This document shows positions 51,116 through 55,351 of a DNA stretch of 55,351 nucleotides, one piece after another. Location: positions 1 through 55,351 of the forward strand of contig JAEEML010000025.1 in NCBI GenBank assembly GCA_016283195.1, given 5' to 3'. Each line of letters starts with the position of its first letter. Within the stretch, counting starts at the first letter, position 1. The position numbers and the translations under genes were made by a program. The DNA comes from Deltaproteobacteria bacterium. GTDB lineage: Bacteria > JAEEML01. Under the pieces are notes generated by a model, which was given only the letters and a program-made list of their open reading frames with translations, did not search any database and was not told the DNA's origin.

Positions 51116-51218
51116 TGGCTTGAAATTATAGCCCGGATTTGGCAAAAGGTATGTGGCAATTGCGCCGTGCAGGAATATAAAAACTGTGCTGTACTGTTTA
51201 TTTTCAAAGGAGTTTTAA

Positions 51219-51707
51219 ATGGATAAAAAGATTATGCTCGCTTATTTTTCCGCAGCGGGACATACAAGACGCATCGCCCAGGCTCTGGCTGATAAATTAG
51301 CAATAGATTGCATTGAAATTAAACCGGTAATTCCCTATAGCCCAAGCGATCTCGACTGGTATGATCCCAATAGTCGCACTTTCAGAGAAATGCAAAATGA
51401 GAAAATCAAACCGGCTATGCAGCCTATAAGAGCTGATCTTAGTAGCTTTGATATATTGTTTTTGGGCTTTCCTGTTTGGTGGTACACATACCCGCGTATT
51501 GTCGGTGTTTTTTTGGATTTGCTTAATTTAAAAGGAAAAATTATTGTGCCTTTTGCTACTTCCGATGGTAGCGATATAACTTCTTGCGCCCGTAATTTGG
51601 AAAAGAATTACCATGAAGCAATTATTCATCCGGGCCGTATTTTGTCCGGCAATCTGAATAGAGAATTGCTCAATGAATGGCTCTCCGACTTGGGACTTTC
51701 CTTTTGA
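51219..51707 (+). CDS. Flavodoxin family protein
   Basis: A 162-residue protein with a flavodoxin fold: N-terminal MLAYFSAAGHTRRIAQALAD (phosphate-binding loop, S/T-rich variant), the FMN-binding region FLGFPVWWYTYPRIV and a third loop PFATSDGSD. It is closest to the flavodoxin_4/electron-transfer type used in anaerobes and fits with HydF downstream. A strong AAAGGAG lies before the ATG. The last bases overlap the next gene. Confidence 0.88.
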   Translation: MDKKIMLAYFSAAGHTRRIAQALADKLAIDCIEIKPVIPYSPSDLDWYDPNSRTFREMQNEKIKPAMQPIRADLSSFDILFLGFPVWWYTYPRIVGVFLDLLNLKGKIIVPFATSDGSDITSCARNLEKNYHEAIIHPGRILSGNLNRELLNEWLSDLGLSF

Positions 51708-52411
51708 AACAAGCTATTTACCTATTAATATTGTCTTTTTTTGCTGCCTTGCCGTCTGCCTCCGCTGCCGCAGGCAATGGCCATGGCGAGGCCGGTCTTG
51801 TGCTGCAAAGCGGGCGCAATTATATAAAAGGTGCTTATGGTGAAGCAGCGCTGCGCGGTAGCTATGAATGGCGCGGTTTGGAAGCGGCTTTGACCTTGGG
51901 TCTGCGCGGCACAAAGGCGCAAAATAATGCTTTTTTCTCCGGCCTCACCGCTGAGGTGGCCTACACTGTGCCCATTCCGCATTTTCCTTTTGAATTTCGC
52001 TTGGTTTATAACTTTTCACCCCACTTTGAATCCACCATTATGGAGCACGATTTAGTGCTTATGGGCAGTTATCAAGGGCGCCATTTAGCCACAGGACTCG
52101 GTTACCAGGTGCGTTTTAACCGCTCACTTGATGGCCTCACCAAATATGTGGAATATTCCAACTATTTATATTTATTTGAAATTTATATTTGGCCCCAAGG
52201 GCATAAATATAATATCTATGGCGGAGTGAAAAACTACGACATCTTAAATTATGGTTTGGATCCGCTATTTTATCTGGCTACCTATTACACTCTGCCCGGC
52301 GGTGGGCCGCGCCTCTTCTTGGCCTGGCTCTATCAAGGAGCCGGTGTGGGGCCCATTCTCTTTAACCATTTTGATTGGAAAGTGCGGGTGGCTTTATTAT
52401 GGCAATTCTAA
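51704..52411 (+). CDS. Exported barrel-like protein, unknown function
   Basis: I prefer the TTG at 51704 (MKQAIYLLILSFFAALPSAS|AAAGN), a clean signal peptide whose start overlaps the flavodoxin stop; ATG 51677 would overlap it by 31 bp. The mature protein is rich in alternating aromatic strands (FRLVYNFSPHFES, YLFEIYIWPQGHKYNIYGG) and ends in LLWQF, a terminal aromatic typical of outer-membrane barrels. No family is recognised. It overlaps the phosphoesterase gene by 13 bp. Confidence 0.72.
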   Translation: MKQAIYLLILSFFAALPSASAAAGNGHGEAGLVLQSGRNYIKGAYGEAALRGSYEWRGLEAALTLGLRGTKAQNNAFFSGLTAEVAYTVPIPHFPFEFRLVYNFSPHFESTIMEHDLVLMGSYQGRHLATGLGYQVRFNRSLDGLTKYVEYSNYLYLFEIYIWPQGHKYNIYGGVKNYDILNYGLDPLFYLATYYTLPGGGPRLFLAWLYQGAGVGPILFNHFDWKVRVALLWQF

Positions 52412-53217
52412 AAATAATGCTGCCGGCCTTGGGTTTAATTTGGCTAACTGGCTGTAATTTCAATCTTTTAAAATTTGCTTATACCGATTACGATGTAAAC
52501 GCCCGCTTTCATGATTCCATGGCACTAAATGAAGCCGATCCGCCCAAAGATCTTACTCTAACCACTGAGAATTATACTCTTTTAGTGGCCAGTGATTTGC
52601 ACCTTTCAGACAACGAAAAGGCCATGGACGGCTTTTTTGCTCAGGTGGCGGCGCAAAAACCAGCAGCTGTCATCTATAATGGCGATCTTTACAACGGCCG
52701 CGAAGAATTTGCTAATATGGCGCAGCGCCTTTTGGAAGAAAAGACAGGAGCTCCGCACTACTATGTGGCCGGCAATCATGATCAATATTTTGGCTGGCCG
52801 GTTTTTATGGAGCGCTTCGGTAGCTCCACTTACACTTTTGTAATTAATGCCGGCGCGGCACAAGACCTCGTAATTATATTGGAAAGCGGCAGCAGCACTT
52901 TGGGTAAAGAGCAACTGGCCTGGCTAAAAGAACAGCTTAAAAAGCGCGAAAATTACCGCCATTGTCTCATTTTTACCCATAGCAATCTGGTAATTCACAG
53001 CTTTAATTTTGGCACCTATCCCGAAGATGAATTGCACGAACTTTATGCTCTCTTTCATGAATATAAGGTGAGCGCTGTTATTAGCGGCCATTCACATGTG
53101 AGCGATAGCAAAGAGATTTTGGACGTGCACTATTTCAATACCGCTGCCGCCAAAAATAAGCATTATGGCATATTGACGGTAAATAACGAACTTGACTTTA
53201 AACCTGCTGATTTTTAA
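52399..53217 (+). CDS. Calcineurin-like metallophosphoesterase lipoprotein
   Basis: Start at ATG 52399 (MAILKIMLPALGLIW) gives a lipoprotein signal with lipobox LTGC, Cys19. The metallophosphoesterase motifs follow in order: SDLHLSD (D-x-H), GDLYNGRE (GDxx), GNHDQ, THSNLV and SGHSHVSD, so the two-metal site is intact. The lipid anchor points to the periplasm. The substrate is unknown; relatives act on nucleotides, UDP-diacylglucosamine or phospholipids. It starts inside the end of the preceding barrel-like gene. Confidence 0.9.
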   Translation: MAILKIMLPALGLIWLTGCNFNLLKFAYTDYDVNARFHDSMALNEADPPKDLTLTTENYTLLVASDLHLSDNEKAMDGFFAQVAAQKPAAVIYNGDLYNGREEFANMAQRLLEEKTGAPHYYVAGNHDQYFGWPVFMERFGSSTYTFVINAGAAQDLVIILESGSSTLGKEQLAWLKEQLKKRENYRHCLIFTHSNLVIHSFNFGTYPEDELHELYALFHEYKVSAVISGHSHVSDSKEILDVHYFNTAAAKNKHYGILTVNNELDFKPADF

Positions 53218-53228
53218 GAGGTTTTTTT

Positions 53229-54506
53229 ATGCCCAGCTATTTGGAACGCCGCAATATTCTTATTGCCGGCAAGATGAATGCCGGTAAAAGCACCCTCTTT
53301 AACCTGCTCACCCAGGCGGAAAATTCCATTGTTGATGCCACCCCGGGGACAACTGCCGATACCAAAATAGCCGTTATGGAAATCCACGGTTTGGGGCCGG
53401 TAAAGCTTTTTGACAGCGCCGGCATTGATGAAACCGGCGAACTGGGCGAAAAAAAGCGTGCCAAGGTCTATGCCAATTTAAAAAGCGCCGATTTGCTGCT
53501 TTTGGTTATTGGCAGCAAAGGCACTGTTTTTACATGGGAAATTGAGCTTTTGGAAAAGGCGGTGCTTTGGGGCAAAAAAGTGGCTATTTGCCTAAATTGC
53601 TTTAACGGCGCGCCCGGCCGTTTGCCGGTTGAACTTAATAAATGGGCTGCCATGCCATGCCTTGCCATAGATGCCACGCAGAGTGCTGATAGAGGTAAGC
53701 TTCTTGAATTTATTAAGGAAAACTGTGAGCGAGAAGTAGAGTCCCTGCCCCTTTTGCCCTTTGTTACAGCTGGTGAGCACTATATTTTAGTTATTCCCAT
53801 GGATGATGAGACGCCCGAGGGCCGCCTTTTGCGCCCGCAAACTTTGGCGCTGGAATTTATAACCCGGCGCTTTGCCTGGCCCACCTGCTATCGCCTCGAT
53901 TTAAAAAAAGCGCGCTCGGCCGATGAAAAGTTAAAAGCAGCGGAAAAGCAGCGCTGGCTTGATTTTTTGGCCTCTTTTACGCCAAAACCGGCAGCTATAA
54001 TTACCGACAGCCAGGCTATAGACGTTGTGGACTCTTGGACTCCGGCGGAAATAGAGCTCACCACTTTCTCTATTATGATGATAGAGCAGCAATCGCGCGG
54101 GCGCCTGGCTCGTTTTGTTGCCGGGCAAAAGCAAATTTCCGCCCTAAAAGCCGGCGATAAAGTGCTAATTTATGAAGCTTGCAACCATTCGCGCATCGGT
54201 GAGGACATCGGCACGGTGCAAATTCCTGCTATTTTGCAAAAAATTGCGCCCGGAGTTGTAATAGACCACGCTTTTGGCCGTGCTCTTGGTGAAATAGAAA
54301 ATCTTAAGCAATATAAAGTGGTTATCCATTGCGGCGGCTGTATGCTGAGCCAGCAGGTTTTGGCTGCCAGATTAAAAGAGCTGGACGAAAAAGGTGTATT
54401 TTACACTAATTATGGGCTTTTTTTGGCCGGAAGACTGGGTGAAGCGGCGCTAAAGCGCGTGGTTAGGCCATTTATTGGCAGCTTATTGTTTTTGTTTGGC
54501 TTTTAA
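53229..54506 (+). CDS. hydF: [FeFe]-hydrogenase maturation GTPase HydF
   Basis: HydF scaffolds the 2Fe subcluster for [FeFe]-hydrogenase. The G domain has the P-loop GKMNAGKST (residues 14-22), TPGTTAD and DSAGIDE. The G4 motif is NCFN instead of NKxD, so GTP specificity may be weakened. The C-terminal FeS motif is CxHx46HCxxC: C318, H320, then H367-C368 and C371 (EACNHSR; HCGGCMLS), the HydF signature. It shares a dense run with the phosphoesterase (11 bp gap). hydE, hydG and the hydrogenase itself are not in the window. Confidence 0.95.
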   Translation: MPSYLERRNILIAGKMNAGKSTLFNLLTQAENSIVDATPGTTADTKIAVMEIHGLGPVKLFDSAGIDETGELGEKKRAKVYANLKSADLLLLVIGSKGTVFTWEIELLEKAVLWGKKVAICLNCFNGAPGRLPVELNKWAAMPCLAIDATQSADRGKLLEFIKENCEREVESLPLLPFVTAGEHYILVIPMDDETPEGRLLRPQTLALEFITRRFAWPTCYRLDLKKARSADEKLKAAEKQRWLDFLASFTPKPAAIITDSQAIDVVDSWTPAEIELTTFSIMMIEQQSRGRLARFVAGQKQISALKAGDKVLIYEACNHSRIGEDIGTVQIPAILQKIAPGVVIDHAFGRALGEIENLKQYKVVIHCGGCMLSQQVLAARLKELDEKGVFYTNYGLFLAGRLGEAALKRVVRPFIGSLLFLFGF

Positions 54507-54622
54507 GGGTAGGTACATGAAGTTCAGTTCAGTCGCTTTATTTAATATTAGCACATATTCAACAAATCATCAATGCACAGTTTACAATTTTCCAATAATC
54601 TTGCTCACATAGAAGGTATATC

Positions 54623-54886
54623 ATGAATAATAAAGATGCAGATTATGAAACCGAGCGGAAAAAGGCTTTTCTATATATCGAAGACGGCGAATATGATACG
54701 GCCAGTGAAATATTAGATGAAATTTGGGAGGTGGATCCGGAAAATGCCTGGGTTTATATAGGGCGCTATTTAATAGAAAATAAGTTGGAATCGCTGGAAG
54801 ACTTAGAATACGATGAATCGTATGATGTACTAGAGAATTCCGACCACACAACTTGGCTTGAATATAATGAAGAAAGTCGCTATTGA
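54623..54886 (+). CDS. Small acidic TPR-like protein
   Basis: An 87-residue protein, very acidic, with one or two helix pairs like a TPR unit (AFLYIEDGEYDTASEILDEIWEVDPENAWVYIGRYLIEN). There is no signal peptide or recognised family. AGAAGG lies six bases before the ATG, so it is probably real. The AT-rich gap before it shows no strong promoter. It overlaps the next short reading frame by 20 bp. Confidence 0.6.
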   Translation: MNNKDADYETERKKAFLYIEDGEYDTASEILDEIWEVDPENAWVYIGRYLIENKLESLEDLEYDESYDVLENSDHTTWLEYNEESRY

Positions 54887-55351
54887 GGTTAAAGATCAAG
54901 GCTTTTTCGGTTCAATATTTGGTTCAACACACACAGAATATAAAACAGTTACTGAAAGATTAATCATTTACCAGATAATAATGCGGCTAAAGTAACCCAA
55001 TATGGCTATTTATATACATGGAAAGAGGCCCAAAGAGCCTGTCCTCCTGGTTGGCGCTTGCCAAGCAAAGCAGATTTTGAAGAATTACTAGATTATGTCG
55101 GCAAGGATAACCAAACACGGGCGAAAAACTTAAGAGCCACCACCTGTGATGATGGTCTTGACACTTATGGCTTTGGGGCGCTTCCCGCCGGCCGCTACGA
55201 GGGTGGCGCTTACTACCTTTTCGGTTACTGCGCCTACTTCTGGTCGGCCACGGAGGGCGGTACCTACCGCGCCTACAGCCTGTACTTAGGTAATGGCGGT
55301 GCGTATCTGGACAACGACTACAAGGTTTACGCCTTCTCCGTGCGTTGCCTC
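54867..55351 (+). CDS. FISUMP-domain protein, frameshifted and truncated by window edge
   Basis: A short frame from ATG 54867 reads MKKVAIEVKDQGFFGSIFGS... and stops at 54995. The FISUMP (Fib_succ_major) domain reads in another frame after a TGA at 54953, without an ATG: DNNAAKVTQYGYLYTWKEAQ, ACPPGWRLPSKADFEELL, ending AYFWSATEGG...AFSVRCL at the window edge. Adding one A to the AAA at 54955-54957 joins them (…TVTE-KINHLPDNN…). It may be a broken gene, a sequencing error or a real slippage site. The domain has a C-type-lectin-like fold often found in surface binding proteins. The C-terminal part is atypical in codon use and resembles a variable region. Confidence 0.65.
55180..55351 (+). other. 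Candidate DGR variable region in FISUMP gene
   Basis: From ~55180 codon use flips: in the earlier part tyrosine is mostly TAT; here TAC appears about ten times with one TAT, and many residues are TAC, GGC, TGC, CGC, AGC or GAC, all one or two A-changes from AAC. The run ends in an invariant-looking GCCTTCTCCGTGCGTTGC (AFSVRC). This is the pattern of variable regions mutated by retroelements, but no reverse transcriptase or template repeat lies in the window. Confidence 0.4.

Noticed and set aside
51150-51175. Possible sigma54 promoter (TGGCAATTGC) before the flavodoxin gene
   Set aside because: The spacing between the GG and GC elements is too short for a sigma54 site.
54867-54995. 42-aa ORF as an independent small gene
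   Set aside because: No convincing ribosome site, and one added A fuses it to the FISUMP domain, so it is treated as that gene's N-terminus.

Overview
The window looks like a chromosomal segment of a Gram-negative bacterium from the broad deltaproteobacterial/Myxococcota side of the tree, probably anaerobic. Signs of this lineage are a double-length DUF507 protein, a DUF4416 protein, a tandem pair of outer-membrane barrels followed by a TPR protein resembling the Myxococcus gltA-gltB-gltC gliding cluster, and a secreted metalloprotease with Cys-rich repeats and a MYXO-CTERM-like tail. HydF points to [FeFe]-hydrogenase metabolism. The outer-membrane barrels, FadL, BamB/YfgM and lipoproteins show a double membrane. 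The lineage is inferred from gene content only; no rRNA or tRNA was seen.

Layout. 1-1.5 kb (minus): a truncated coiled-coil gene with 96-bp repeats and a RidA-family gene. 1.7-4.5 kb (plus): yceD-rpmF, DUF4416 and a GH13 glycosidase. 4.6-10.4 kb (plus): GltA/GltB/GltC-like envelope genes and a membrane-anchored pseudokinase. 10.4-19.4 kb (minus): a peptidase/propeller/barrel fusion, a lone atpB, dihydropyrimidinase, FadL and Tex. 19.5-21.7 kb: an LtaS-like membrane sulfatase-fold enzyme. 21.7-28.0 kb (minus): DUF3737, dnaX, queE, lpdA, FHA protein and CYTH protein. 28.1-45.8 kb (plus): a long co-directional block with FHA protein, prepilin peptidase, histidine kinase, DUF507, tsaB, cyclophilin lipoprotein, a large TPR protein, type IIA topoisomerase B and A subunits, Crp/Fnr protein, folC, MltD-type transglycosylase and the secreted protease. 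45.8-49.5 kb (minus): cysE, an AT-rich gene-free stretch of about 740 bp, bamB and yfgM. 49.6-54.5 kb (plus): RNase G/E, flavodoxin, a barrel-like protein, a lipoprotein phosphoesterase and hydF. The window ends in a small acidic gene and a FISUMP-domain gene running off the edge.

The most unusual features are: (i) the FISUMP gene at the right edge, whose last ~170 bp look like the variable region of a diversity-generating retroelement and whose N-terminus seems separated by a one-base frameshift; (ii) the GltABC-like module joined to a pseudokinase; (iii) a nested hairpin in the 5' leader of the RNase G/E gene, suggestive of autoregulation; (iv) a candidate structured RNA in the cysE-bamB gap; (v) topoisomerase subunits closer in motif to the Bacteroidetes-type ParE/ParC. 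Most other genes are housekeeping and look intact.
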